Positions 16,241-25,264 of a DNA stretch of 64,000 nucleotides are shown here, piece after piece. The notes beneath the pieces were generated by a model. That model saw only the letters and a list, made by a program, of their open reading frames with translations. It was not told the DNA's origin and searched no databases. The stretch spans positions 2,170,001 through 2,234,000 of the forward strand of contig OZ241842.1 in the NCBI GenBank assembly GCA_965202675.1, read 5' to 3'. Position 1 is the stretch's first letter. The number at the start of each line of letters is the position of its first letter. The DNA is from CATQHD01 sp965202675 (GTDB taxonomy: Bacteria; Actinomycetota; Acidimicrobiia; Spongiisociales; Spongiisociaceae). Both the position numbers and the translations under genes were made by a program.

Positions 16241-16936
16241 GTGCTGGACATCGGCGTGATCACCCTCTTCCCGGCCTACTTCGAGGGGCCGTTGGGAGTG
16301 GGCGCAACCGGCCGGGCGCTGGCGGCCGGCGCCCTGCGGGTGGAGGTGATCCCGCTGCGGGACTACGGGAAGGGCCGCCATCGGCAGGTTGACGACGCCC
16401 CGTTCGGGGGCGGGGCGGGGATGGTGCTGATGGCAGAACCGCTGGCCGGGGCCATAGAAGGCCGCGAGGGCGCCCGCCGGATACTCTTCACCCCCGCCGG
16501 CCGGCCGCTCGACCAGGCCGCCCTCGACCGCTGGGCGGGCCTCGGCTCGCTCGTCTTGGTCTGCGGGCGGTACGAGGGGGTGGACGAGCGGTTCACCGAG
16601 CTGTTCATCGACGAGGAGATCTCCCTGGGGGACTACGTACTGGCGGGCGGGGAAGCCGCCGCCGCGGCGGTGATCGAGGGGACCGCCCGGCTGCTTCCGG
16701 GGGTGCTCGGCAACCCCCGCTCCGTCGAGTCGGAGTCCTTCCGGGGCGGCCTCCTCGAAGAACCCCAGTACACGAGGCCGGCCGTCTTCCGGGGCCGCGC
16801 CGCCCCCGAGGTTCTGCTGTCCGGCGACCACGCCCGAATCGAAGCCTGGCGGGCCGCCCGCCGCCTCGAACGCACCCGATCCCGCCGCCCCGATCTGCTG
16901 AAAGACCGGACGGAAGACCGCCCGCCGATGCCCTGA
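16241..16936 (+). CDS. trmD: tRNA (guanine-N1)-methyltransferase TrmD
   Basis: 231 aa from the GTG at 16241 (VLDIGVITLFPAYFEGPLGV). It methylates G37 in tRNAs with a G36G37 anticodon context, using SAM bound in a SPOUT knot. Visible marks: DDAPFGGGAGMVLMAEP, LVCGRYEGVDERF, EISLGDYVLAGGEAAA and LLPGVLGNPRSVESESF with EEPQYTRPAVFRG. It lies 20 bases after cofH on the same strand. The upstream frame extends into cofH and is not used. Confidence 0.94.
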   Translation: MLDIGVITLFPAYFEGPLGVGATGRALAAGALRVEVIPLRDYGKGRHRQVDDAPFGGGAGMVLMAEPLAGAIEGREGARRILFTPAGRPLDQAALDRWAGLGSLVLVCGRYEGVDERFTELFIDEEISLGDYVLAGGEAAAAAVIEGTARLLPGVLGNPRSVESESFRGGLLEEPQYTRPAVFRGRAAPEVLLSGDHARIEAWRAARRLERTRSRRPDLLKDRTEDRPPMP

Positions 16937-17008
16937 CCGGAGGCCGCACCCCGTTCGAGCGGGCCGTGAAAGCCCTTTAACCGGTGTATCTAGCCTTAAA
17001 TAACGGAG

Positions 17009-17443
17009 AACGACAAAAAAATCTGCCAGATCCGCCTACAAAGGTATTGACCTTGTCGCACCGATGCCGGATAATGAAGAAGTTGCAATCACCTCCGGTC
17101 GGCTGGCGCCGCAGACCGAGACAGGGATCATCTTTCGAACGCGATCCTCCGGGGACTGACCGAACGCGTCCGGATATGCAGGTGGTGGCGGCGGGGGCCG
17201 GGCCCGCGAAGCGGGGCGTGGGGGGCGGCGTTTTTCGCGTTCTTGCCGGGTCCGGGGTCGGGGGATGGGGCTTGACCAGGGGGGTTTCGGAGGGAAAGGG
17301 TTCGGGTTAACGCGGTGCTGGTGTCTTTCTCTGCAAAGACGACCGGGTGTGGAGGATGCACGGATAGGGATGCTTTGGCCGTTCCGTCGGCAAGAGCAAT
17401 GCCCCGCCGCTCCATGCTCGTCGGGCAGACCGTCCAGCAGTTG
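17009..17443 (+). ncRNA. Dispersed promoter-bearing non-coding element, copy B (candidate RNA)
   Basis: Nearly all of the 581-bp gap between trmD and the minus-strand amidohydrolase is this element, on the plus strand and inverted relative to copy A. It begins at AACGACAAAAAAATC and ends near CCGTCCAGCAGTTG. A CCCGC-GAA-GCGGG hairpin lies in its centre. Here it points at the 3' end of a convergent gene, so it cannot be that gene's leader, which favours an independent RNA or a mobile repeat. No open frame is conserved with copy A beyond about 40 codons. Confidence 0.55.
17048..17076 (+). promoter_or_regulatory. Sigma-70-type promoter of copy B
   Basis: TTGACC (17048-17053), a 17-base spacer and GATAAT (17071-17076); expected start near 17082-17084. 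The arrangement is identical to copy A although the spacer sequence differs at several positions, consistent with selection on the promoter. Confidence 0.7.
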
Positions 17444-17517
17444 CTTGTTCCAGGACACCTTCCGGTTCTTTGTCCGAGTTCCCTCTTTTGTTGCGCCTTG
17501 CGGCTTCTGGCGGTTTG

Positions 17518-19095
17518 TCAGGCCGGGGGGCGGGGCGGGGGGGCGCCGCGGCGCAGGACGCGGCCGGCGGTGGTGATGCCTATGCGGCCGGCTTCGATAG
17601 CGGGGCGGCCGTTTACGAACACGTAGTCCATTCCTTCGGCGACGGCGCGACCGTTCTCGAAGGTGGCTCTGTCCCGGATCCGGGCTGGGTCGAACACCGC
17701 CAGATCGGCTGCCATCCCCGGACGGACCACCCCCCGGTCGGCCAGCCCGTAGCGGTCGGCGGGCATGGAGGTCATCCGGCGGACGGCGTCCGGCATTTCC
17801 AGCCAGCCTTTTTCCCGCACGAGATAGGCCAGCACGCGGGCGTGGGCGCCGAACCCCCTGGGATGCGGCCTGCTGCCCCGGAACAGTCCGTCCGAGCCCA
17901 CCATGCCCAGCGGGTGGGTCATGGCCCGCCGCAGCTTGGCCTCGTCGTCCCATCGAAACATCATCAACACCCGGAGGCGGCACTCCGACAGCAGCGTGCA
18001 GACCGCTTCGGCCAGGGTGCCCCCGGCAGGCCCCACCGCATCGGTGAGCGGACGGCCTTCCAGGAACCGGTAGGGACCGGGCGGCAGGGAGGAGAAGAAG
18101 GCGTCCTGCGGGCGGGCGGTGTAGGACGCGAAGAACGCCTCTATGGCCGGCGCCAGCCGAGACCGGACCGAGGGGTCCCCGAGCATCTCTATGAGCTGTT
18201 CGGGCGGACCGCGGTCCACCCATTGGGGCAGGCAGAACGCCAGGTGGCTGCTGGCCATCATGTACGGGTAGGCGTCGAAGGTCACGTCCAGCCCCCGGTC
18301 GCGGGCGGCGGACAGCCCGTCGTACAGCTGCTCCGACCCGAACAGGTGCGAGATATGCACGGCTGTCTCCGCCTCCCGGCCCACCCGCAGGGCCTCTGCG
18401 ACCCCGGCCTCGACGTCTCCTCTTATTCCCCGGACGTGTGACGAATAAACCCCGCCGTATTCGGCCGCCGCCTTGGCAACGGCGACCAGCTCTTCGGTCG
18501 CGGCGTGTCCGGAAGGGAAGTAGTCGAGGCCTGCCTGGACGCCGGTCGCCCCCTCCTCCATGACCCGGCGGGTCAGGTCTTGCATGCGCCCGATCTCGGA
18601 GGGGGTGGCCGGTCGGGGATCCCACCCCACCGCCTCCGCCCGCACCGCGTTGAAACCCACCTGGGGCACCGTGTTTACGGCTACCCGCCCGTCGAACAGC
18701 GCCAGGTATTCCGCGGTGTCGGACCATTCCCAATCCGGTTCCACCGGCCCGTTGAACACTTCCAGGTAGGCCTTCATCTCCTCCAGGCGGGCCGGGGACA
18801 GCGGCGTGTAGGCGAAGCCGTCCGGCGCCAGCAGGTCGGTGGTGATTCCCTGCCTGAGCCGGGCTTCGAGGCCGTCCCCCCTCAGCAGCGCGAACTCGGA
18901 ATGGGCGTGGACGTCGATGAATCCGGGGCAGACCGCCGAGCCGCCGACGTCCACCGTCCGCCGCGCCGGCCGTCCTTCGAGCCGCCCCACCTCGGCGATG
19001 CGGTCTCCCGCCAAGCCCACATCAGCCCGAAACCCCGGCCGCCCGGTCCCGTCCACTACGGTTCCGCCGGCCAGCAACCAATCCAACATGTCCAA
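17518..19095 (-). CDS. N-acyl-D-amino-acid deacylase-like amidohydrolase
   Basis: 525 aa, close to D-aminoacylase length (about 480-540). The amidohydrolase metal site is GFIDVHAHSEFALL (HxH near residue 66). Further marks are a lower-barrel VHISHLFGSE, DVTFDAYPY, and MVGSDGLFRGSRPHPRGFG with the catalytic Asp. The C-terminal small beta-domain (VRPGMAADLAVFDPARIRDRATF) is complete. Members hydrolyse N-acyl-D-amino acids, and some relatives are dihydroorotase/dihydropyrimidinase-like. Substrate uncertain. It diverges from the acyl-CoA-synthetase-like gene with 164 bp between them. A start at the second Met (19089) is equally possible. Confidence 0.85.
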   Translation of the reverse strand: MDMLDWLLAGGTVVDGTGRPGFRADVGLAGDRIAEVGRLEGRPARRTVDVGGSAVCPGFIDVHAHSEFALLRGDGLEARLRQGITTDLLAPDGFAYTPLSPARLEEMKAYLEVFNGPVEPDWEWSDTAEYLALFDGRVAVNTVPQVGFNAVRAEAVGWDPRPATPSEIGRMQDLTRRVMEEGATGVQAGLDYFPSGHAATEELVAVAKAAAEYGGVYSSHVRGIRGDVEAGVAEALRVGREAETAVHISHLFGSEQLYDGLSAARDRGLDVTFDAYPYMMASSHLAFCLPQWVDRGPPEQLIEMLGDPSVRSRLAPAIEAFFASYTARPQDAFFSSLPPGPYRFLEGRPLTDAVGPAGGTLAEAVCTLLSECRLRVLMMFRWDDEAKLRRAMTHPLGMVGSDGLFRGSRPHPRGFGAHARVLAYLVREKGWLEMPDAVRRMTSMPADRYGLADRGVVRPGMAADLAVFDPARIRDRATFENGRAVAEGMDYVFVNGRPAIEAGRIGITTAGRVLRRGAPPPRPPA

Positions 19096-19259
19096 CCTCT
19101 CGTCAAGGCGCCGCTGTTCGGTTCAGGGGGACAAGATTACTCCAGGAGCCCGAGGGACCCGCCCCCGGCAACGGCCTCCCGGACTGCGGCGGCTACCTTC
19201 TGGAACCTATGACGAAGACCCGGCCCCCCCTCCGCCCCCGGCCGAAAGGGCAGGCGTAG

Positions 19260-20771
19260 ATGCCTCCCGCTTCCGTTCCCGCCCTGCTGGCCGACGCGGC
19301 CGACCGTTTTCCGGAGCGGACCGCGGTGCGGGTAATCGGCCGGGCGCCTGTCTCCTATCGGGAGCTGGCGGCGCGGGTGGAGGGGTTGGCCGCCCGGTTG
19401 CGGGGGCGGGGGGTGAGGCAGGGGGACCGGATCGCGGTGCGGGCGGCCAACGGTCTGGTCCATTTCGACGCCTATCTGGCCGCGGCCCGGCTGGGGGCGG
19501 CGGCCGTTCCGATCGGGGCGAGCTGGTCGGAGGCGGAGGCGGGATATGTGGTGGGGGACACCCGGCCTGCCCTGGGGTTCGCCGACCGGGAAGGGGCGGA
19601 GGCGCTGGCCGCGTCCGGTCTGGAGGTGCTGGTGTGGGGCAGTTCCGAATACGCCGCCGCCCTGGCCGCCGAAGCCGGATCCCTGCCCCGCCCCGATCCG
19701 GAAGCCGCCGTCCTGATCATCTACACCAGCGGCGCCACCGGCCGCCCCAAGGGGGTGTGCCTCAGCCACCGGGCGGTCATCCACAACGCCGTTTCGGCCG
19801 CCCGCTCCCAGGAGTTCACCTCCCGCGAGGTCTACCTCACCTCCACCCCCCTGTACCACGCTTCGGCCGGATTGCGGGTGTTCACCATGTTGAGGGGGGG
19901 CCACACCCATATCGTGATGCCCCGGTTCGCCGCCGCCGCCTGGCTGGAAGCGGTGGAGGAGCATCGGGTGACCAGCACCATCGCGGTTCCCACCCAAATA
20001 GGCCGCATCCTGGACGACCCCGGCTTCCGCCCGGAGCGGCTGGCTTCGATGAGGCTGCTCCTCTACGGAGCGGCGCCCAGCACCCGCCGGCAGCTGCTGC
20101 GGATGCAGGAGGAGCTGCCCTGCGGGCTGTACCACGGTTACGGGCTGACAGAGGCCTGCACGCTGGTTTCCGCCCTGGGGGCGGCCGACCATCGGACGCT
20201 GGAAGGCCCGGACGACCCGCGGCTGGGTTCGGTGGGGCGGCCCGTTCCGGGCGTCGAGGCGGAGGTGCGCCGTCCGGACGGAACCAGGGCCGAGCCGGGC
20301 GAGGTGGGGGAGATCACCGTCCGCAGCCCCAAGGTAATGAGCGGCTACTGGGAGGACGAGGCCGCCACCGCCGCCGCCTTCCAGGACGGCCGGCTGTTGA
20401 CCGGAGACCTGGCGTCGGCGGACGAGGATGGTTATCTGACCATCGCCGGACGCCGCCGGGAGATGATCATCTCCGGGGGGGTGAACATATACCCGGCCCG
20501 GGTCGAGAGGGCGATCGCCGCCCATCCGCAGGTGGCGGAGGTTGCCGTGTTCGGAGCGGCGGACGAACAGTGGGGGGAGACCCCGGCCGCGGCGGTGCGC
20601 CTGCATCCCGATCATCCCGGTCCGCCCCTCGACGCCGAAGACATCCGCACCCTGGTAGCCGACCGGTACGCCCGCCATGCCCGCCCCGGTCGCGTCGTGT
20701 TCGTGGAGGACTTCCCCCGCACCTCCACGGGCAAGATCCGAAAACACGAGCTGGCCCGCCTGATCGATTGA
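19260..20771 (+). CDS. AMP-forming acyl-CoA synthetase-like (adenylate-forming) enzyme
   Basis: 503 aa member of the ANL superfamily. The AMP-binding P-loop is IIYTSGATGRPKGV (about residue 155), with YHGYGLTEAC (A5), TGDLASADEDGYLTIAGRRR (A7/A8 hinge) and the A10 lysine motif PRTSTGKIRKHEL at the end. It activates a carboxylic acid as acyl-AMP and normally passes it to CoA. The acyl substrate is not predictable; relatives include fatty-acid and benzoate-type ligases. An MFS transporter follows 132 bases downstream on the same strand and may supply the substrate. Confidence 0.88.
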   Translation: MPPASVPALLADAADRFPERTAVRVIGRAPVSYRELAARVEGLAARLRGRGVRQGDRIAVRAANGLVHFDAYLAAARLGAAAVPIGASWSEAEAGYVVGDTRPALGFADREGAEALAASGLEVLVWGSSEYAAALAAEAGSLPRPDPEAAVLIIYTSGATGRPKGVCLSHRAVIHNAVSAARSQEFTSREVYLTSTPLYHASAGLRVFTMLRGGHTHIVMPRFAAAAWLEAVEEHRVTSTIAVPTQIGRILDDPGFRPERLASMRLLLYGAAPSTRRQLLRMQEELPCGLYHGYGLTEACTLVSALGAADHRTLEGPDDPRLGSVGRPVPGVEAEVRRPDGTRAEPGEVGEITVRSPKVMSGYWEDEAATAAAFQDGRLLTGDLASADEDGYLTIAGRRREMIISGGVNIYPARVERAIAAHPQVAEVAVFGAADEQWGETPAAAVRLHPDHPGPPLDAEDIRTLVADRYARHARPGRVVFVEDFPRTSTGKIRKHELARLID

Positions 20772-20903
20772 CGCCGGCAGAACCCGGGCTGCGCCGCCGC
20801 TTCGTTGTGCGGTTATGGGGCGGCGGGAAACCCCGGTCCTTGGTCAGACCCGGACCGTTTGGATGCAGGGGGGCGCCCTGCGCGGCCTTCTACTCTTGCC
20901 CGG

Positions 20904-22058
20904 ATGAGCACCTTCCCCCGCCTGGTTCCTCGAACGGCGCTGCTCGCCTCCGCCGGCACGATGGCGATGGGGGTGGGGGTCATCATCTCGCTTTTGGCCG
21001 ACATCCAGGACCGGTTCGGTTTCCCCACCTGGTCGCTGGGGATGCTGGCGGGCATCGCCTTCACCTTCACTCTGGCGGCCAACCTGTGGCTGGCCCCCCT
21101 GGCCGATCGGGGGTGGGAGCGGGCGTTGATTGTCTGGGGTGCGGTCCTTTCGATCCTGTCCATGCTCTGGATGGCGGCGGCGCCGACGATTCTCTGGCAA
21201 TGGACGGCGGCCAGGGCTCTGCTCGGCCTGGGTGAAGGGGCCCTGGTGAGCTCTGCCCGCCGGGTGATGCTGAGCTGGGATCCGGGGGAGCACGGGAAAG
21301 CCCTCAGCTCCCTCATGGTGGCTGTGATGGGGGGATTCCTGATAGGCCCCCTGATCGGGGGGGTGTTGAACGGGTTTGATCCGCGGCTGCCCTTCCTTGC
21401 TCCCGCCGCGGCGGGGGCGGGGTTGTTGCCCTTCCTGATTTTCATCAGGCCCGGCGAATACGAACGCGCCCCGGTCAGGCTGAACCGCCGCAGCCTCATC
21501 GGCCGGCCCGGCTTCCTGGCGGCGCTGCTGCTGGCCGCCGCCCCCTGGTTGATGATCGGGGTGATGGACGCCGTCTGGGCGCGTTTCATGACCGACCTGG
21601 GGGCGGGCACCCTGATGATCGGAGCGGGGTTCCTGTCCCTGGCGCTTCCGAGCATCTTCATCACCCCGCTCAGCGGGCGCTTGGCCGATCGGGTGAACCC
21701 CCTGAAGCTGGCCTTCACCGCCGCGGTGATCGAGTTGCCCTTGGTGGCCGTGTTCGGGTGGGCGGACAGCATCGCCGCCCTGCTGGTGTTGGGGGCGCTC
21801 CACTCCGCCTGCTGGTCTTTCGTTACACCTCCGGGTCAGGCGGCGGTGGCTCGGGCGGCGCCTGCCGGCCAGGCAGCCGAGGCGCAGGGCATCGTCGAGG
21901 CGTACGGGTTGGTGCTGGCCAGCATCGGGGCCTTCGCGGCCTCGCCTGTCTACGGCGCCGCCGGACCCTCCGTCCTGTTCCCGGCCGCGGCGGCGGTTAT
22001 GGCGGTGACGCCGCTGGCGGTATTGGGTCTGCGGAGCAGACGGCGCGGCGTGTTTTGA
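20904..22058 (+). CDS. Major facilitator superfamily transporter
   Basis: 384 aa from the ATG at 20904 (MSTFPRLVPRTALLASAG). About 12 hydrophobic segments are visible, with an MFS loop 2-3 motif variant (LAPLADRGWERALI) and the half-repeat equivalent PLSGRLADRVNPLKL. It should sit in the cytoplasmic membrane and act as a proton-coupled importer or exporter of small molecules. No substrate-specific signature is recognised. Upstream in-frame sequence is Pro/Gly-rich and not transporter-like. Confidence 0.85.
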   Translation: MSTFPRLVPRTALLASAGTMAMGVGVIISLLADIQDRFGFPTWSLGMLAGIAFTFTLAANLWLAPLADRGWERALIVWGAVLSILSMLWMAAAPTILWQWTAARALLGLGEGALVSSARRVMLSWDPGEHGKALSSLMVAVMGGFLIGPLIGGVLNGFDPRLPFLAPAAAGAGLLPFLIFIRPGEYERAPVRLNRRSLIGRPGFLAALLLAAAPWLMIGVMDAVWARFMTDLGAGTLMIGAGFLSLALPSIFITPLSGRLADRVNPLKLAFTAAVIELPLVAVFGWADSIAALLVLGALHSACWSFVTPPGQAAVARAAPAGQAAEAQGIVEAYGLVLASIGAFAASPVYGAAGPSVLFPAAAAVMAVTPLAVLGLRSRRRGVF

Positions 22059-22162
22059 GCCCGCGCCGAATCCAGCAAGGAACGCAGCTTTCGCGGGGAA
22101 ATTCCGGTTCATAGCCACTGCGGAGCGGCTATCCTCGGCTAGGACGCGACGCGAGGACGCCG

Positions 22163-22873
22163 GTGGCTGACAACTACATGTGGAAAGGGCGCCTCGGTCC
22201 GATCAGGCTGGGTTTGTCCGATACGACCTTCAAGCCGACCACCGTTTCTGCCCTGGTGGCCGGGGCGCTGCGCATCGAAGAAGGCGAGGTGGCCATCGAT
22301 GTCGGATGCGGCTCCGGCATACTCTCGATCATCGCCGCCAAGCTGGGCGCCCGCCATATCCACGCCGTCGACAAGAGTCCGGATGTGATAGAGGTGGGGC
22401 GGGCCAATGCGGAGGCCAACCAGGTGAGCAACCGGATCAGCTTCTACCGCGGGGATCTGTTCGAGCCGCTCGACCAGGACATCAAGGCGGACGTGATAAT
22501 CGGCGACGTGTCGGGAATCCCCGACGTTCTGGCCGACGAGAGCGGTTGGTTTCCCACCAAGGGCGGCGGCGGTGAGCGGGGAAGCGAGCTCCCCATCCGA
22601 ATGCTCCAAGAGGCTCGGCGCCGGTTGTCGTCGGGCGGGCGCCTTTTCCTGCCCACCGGATCCCTGCAGGATGAGAACTCGATAATCGACACCGCCCGGC
22701 GCCTCTACCAGAGGGTTTGCAAACTGACCGAGCGCGCCCTCCCCCTGCCGTCCCGGATCGCGGCCAGCCAGGCCCTCTCCGATCTGGTGGAACGGGGCGT
22801 GGCGCGCATCACCACCCGCGGTTCTCGGTCGCTTTGGGAGGTGCGGGTGTGGGAGGTTTCCGGCGTCGCCTGA
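22163..22873 (+). CDS. Class I SAM-dependent methyltransferase
   Basis: 236 aa from a GTG. The SAM-binding motif I is AIDVGCGSGILSIIAAKLGA (about residues 47-66), followed by the acidic motif-II end HAVDKSPDVIEV and VIIGDVSGIPDV. The overall shape resembles PrmA-type and related N/O-methyltransferases, but there is no substrate-specific signature. It precedes a Nif3-like gene by 63 bases on the same strand. Confidence 0.8.
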   Translation: MADNYMWKGRLGPIRLGLSDTTFKPTTVSALVAGALRIEEGEVAIDVGCGSGILSIIAAKLGARHIHAVDKSPDVIEVGRANAEANQVSNRISFYRGDLFEPLDQDIKADVIIGDVSGIPDVLADESGWFPTKGGGGERGSELPIRMLQEARRRLSSGGRLFLPTGSLQDENSIIDTARRLYQRVCKLTERALPLPSRIAASQALSDLVERGVARITTRGSRSLWEVRVWEVSGVA

Positions 22874-22936
22874 GATGGGTTTCAAGAGGTTGGCGGGGCC
22901 GTTCCGCGGTTCGGCCTCGGCGGGGGTTCCGCGCAT

Positions 22937-23722
22937 ATGACCGTCCGGGTGGCCGATGTTCTGGAGGAGATCGACCGGCGGGCGCCCTTCCGCACCGCCG
23001 CCGCCTGGGATGCGGTCGGGCTCCAGATCGGCGATCCCGGGCGCCCGGTCTCGACGGTCGGGGCCGCCCATGAGCTGACCGGTGAGGTAGTGGAGCGGGT
23101 GCTGGCCGCCGGGGTGGATCTGGTGGTCACCTACCATCCGCTGGTATTCCGCCCGCTGCGTTCGGTCACCGCCGCGCCGGGGCCGGAGGGCCGCTCGTTC
23201 GCGCTCCTCGAGGGAGGGGTGTCGGTGATCGCCGTCCATACCAACTGGGACGCGGCGGCGGGAGGCGCCTCGGATGCGCTGGCGGAGGCGCTGGGCCTGC
23301 GCGAGGCGGAGGGGTTCGCCGTCTACGAGTCGGCCGGGGGTGACCTGATCCGGACGGGGCGGTGCGGCCGTTTCGGCGGCGGTGCGGCCGACCTGTTGAG
23401 GGCGGTGCGGGAGGCGCTGGGCGTCCGGCCCCGCACTGCCGGACTGCCGCCCGACCGGCCGGTCGGCAGGGTGGCCGTCCTGCCCGGTTCCGGCGGATCC
23501 CACCTGGACGACGCCTTGTCGGCGGGCGCGGATGTCTACGTGACCGGGGACCTGTCCCACCACGAGGCGCGGCGGGGAGTGGACGGCGGGATGGGGCTGG
23601 TGGACGCCGGCCACGGCCCTACGGAGCGCCCGGGGGTCAGGGCGCTCTACGCTTTGGCGGCCGAGATCGCGCCGGGCGCGGTCGACCTCGGCGGCGTGGA
23701 CGACACCCCTTGGGAGGATTAG
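22937..23722 (+). CDS. Nif3/YbgI-like dinuclear metal-centre protein (DUF34)
   Basis: 261 aa. N-terminal ADVLEEIDRRAPFRTAAAWD-VGLQIGD and VTYHPLVFRP, then VIAVHTNWDAAAGG, then VLPGSGGSHLDDALSAGADV, TGDLSHHEA and VDAGHGPTER. These supply the metal-binding His, Asp and Glu residues of the family. Nif3-like proteins form toroidal hexamers with two metals per subunit; their function is unsettled (metal chaperone or cyclohydrolase proposed). The adjacent zinc-ribbon coiled-coil gene is its usual neighbour in actinobacteria. Confidence 0.88.
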   Translation: MTVRVADVLEEIDRRAPFRTAAAWDAVGLQIGDPGRPVSTVGAAHELTGEVVERVLAAGVDLVVTYHPLVFRPLRSVTAAPGPEGRSFALLEGGVSVIAVHTNWDAAAGGASDALAEALGLREAEGFAVYESAGGDLIRTGRCGRFGGGAADLLRAVREALGVRPRTAGLPPDRPVGRVAVLPGSGGSHLDDALSAGADVYVTGDLSHHEARRGVDGGMGLVDAGHGPTERPGVRALYALAAEIAPGAVDLGGVDDTPWED

Positions 23723-23724
23723 CT

Positions 23725-24438
23725 GTGATGGAGCAGATGGCCGGTTTTGCCGATCTGATGGAGCTGCAGGAGGTGGACGCCGCCGTCGACAAGCTGGTCG
23801 AAGACCGCCGCACCCTGCCCGAGCTGGCCGAGCACGCCGCCGCCGAGCGCGCCGCCGCCGAGAAGGAAGAGGCTTACAAGGAGTTGGCGGACCAGAGGCG
23901 GGCCTTGGACCGCGATCTGTCCCGCACCGAGGGCGAGCTGGCCGCCGCCGAGCAGAAACTCATGGAACAGGAGCGCCGCCTGTTCGCAGGCGGGATGACC
24001 GCCCGGGAAACCGAGAACATGCGGATGGAAGTAGCCGGACTGCAGCGCCAGGTTTCGGTCATGGAGGACGAGCTGCTGGAACTGCTGGACCGGCGGGAGG
24101 GTCTGCAGGAGGCCGAGCGGGCAGCAGGGGAGCAAGCCGAATCGGCCCGGGATTACGAGCGCCGCCTAGCCGCCCGCATCGCCGAGGCCCAAGCCGCCAT
24201 CGATGCTTCGATCGGGCGTCTGGCCGAACGCCGCAAGGGAATCGCTCCTTCGATCAGGACCGACCTGCTGGCGCTGTATGCGCGTTTGCGGGAGCGCCGG
24301 GGCGGGGTGGTGGTGGGCGAGGTCTCCGGGCGGATGTGCGGGGCCTGCCACCTCCATATGTCGGTGGCCGAGTTCGAAGAGGTGTCGGGCGACGCCATCC
24401 CCCAATGCATCCACTGCGCCGCCATCCTCGTGGTCTGA
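23725..24438 (+). CDS. Coiled-coil protein with C-terminal C4 zinc ribbon (zf-RING_7/DUF164 type)
   Basis: 237 aa. A long helical coiled coil (about residues 10-180, rich in Ala, Glu, Arg and Leu) is followed by MCGACHLHMS...IPQCIHCAAILVV, two CxxC pairs that form a zinc ribbon. Function unknown; the family has been suggested to bind nucleic acid. GGAGG at 23713-23717 lies 7 bases before the GTG at 23725 and 10 before the ATG at 23728, so either may be used. Two bases separate it from the nif3-like stop, so the two are in one operon. Confidence 0.85.
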   Translation: MMEQMAGFADLMELQEVDAAVDKLVEDRRTLPELAEHAAAERAAAEKEEAYKELADQRRALDRDLSRTEGELAAAEQKLMEQERRLFAGGMTARETENMRMEVAGLQRQVSVMEDELLELLDRREGLQEAERAAGEQAESARDYERRLAARIAEAQAAIDASIGRLAERRKGIAPSIRTDLLALYARLRERRGGVVVGEVSGRMCGACHLHMSVAEFEEVSGDAIPQCIHCAAILVV

Positions 24439-24472
24439 CCGGCCGAGTCCGGCCGCACCGCGCCGGATGCCG

Positions 24473-25210
24473 TCAAGCCGAGGCGCCGGTGCGCCCCGCC
24501 GCTTCGCTCACCAGGCCGTATACCCGGTCCCTCAGCCCCTCCAGCTCGTGCATCTTCATGCCCTCGGTGGGTATGGGTTCCATGATCTTCACAGTGATCT
24601 TCCCGGGGCGGATCAGCTTGGCGCCCGGCTTCCATACCTCGCGGCTTCCGGTTACGGCGGTGGGCAGCACCGGGGCCTCCAGATTGCGGGCGATGGAGAA
24701 GGCGCCCTTCTTGAAGGGCATCATCACCCCGTCCCTGGGCCGGGTCCCCTCCGGATAGATCATCAGCGACCGGCCCTGCTCCATATTCCGCCGGGCGCCC
24801 GAGTTGATGGATTGGTGGGTGGCCCGCCCGCCGCTCCGGTCCACCTCCACGATGCCGATCCGCCGCATGGCCGGTCCGAAGAGGGGAATCCCGAACAGTT
24901 CCTTCTTGGCCAGGAAGCGGATGGGGATGGGCAGCACCGCGAAGTGGGTGAAGACGTCGAAGGCCGATCGATGGTTGGAGACCACCACGTAGGCCTGCTC
25001 GGGGTCGATGTGTTCCAGGCCCTCCACTTCGAGCTTCACCCCCGCCGCCCGGCACCAGAGCCGGCCCCAGCTGCGGGTGATAGAGTCCAGGATCGGAGTG
25101 GCGGGGCGAACCAGCGAGATGAGGATGGCCGTCACCGCATACACGATGGTGACGGGCACCACCGCCGCGAAGACGACGGCTGTCCGCAGGCCGTACCGGA
25201 GATTGCGCAT
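24473..25210 (-). CDS. plsC: 1-acyl-sn-glycerol-3-phosphate acyltransferase family protein (PlsC)
   Basis: 245 aa. It carries the acyltransferase NHxxxxD box VSNHRSAFDVF (about residue 78) and the phosphate-binding MIYPEGTRPRDG (about residue 150), with an N-terminal membrane segment AVVFAAVVPVTIVYAVTAIL. It adds the second acyl chain to lysophosphatidate in membrane lipid synthesis. It is convergent with the zinc-ribbon gene and divergent from the 5-formyl-THF cyclo-ligase. Confidence 0.9.
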   Translation of the reverse strand: MRNLRYGLRTAVVFAAVVPVTIVYAVTAILISLVRPATPILDSITRSWGRLWCRAAGVKLEVEGLEHIDPEQAYVVVSNHRSAFDVFTHFAVLPIPIRFLAKKELFGIPLFGPAMRRIGIVEVDRSGGRATHQSINSGARRNMEQGRSLMIYPEGTRPRDGVMMPFKKGAFSIARNLEAPVLPTAVTGSREVWKPGAKLIRPGKITVKIMEPIPTEGMKMHELEGLRDRVYGLVSEAAGRTGASA

Positions 25211-25264
25211 GGCGGTTTAGATTACCCGCCGCCCGGCTACCCTGCGCGCTCGACGGAGGCCTGC

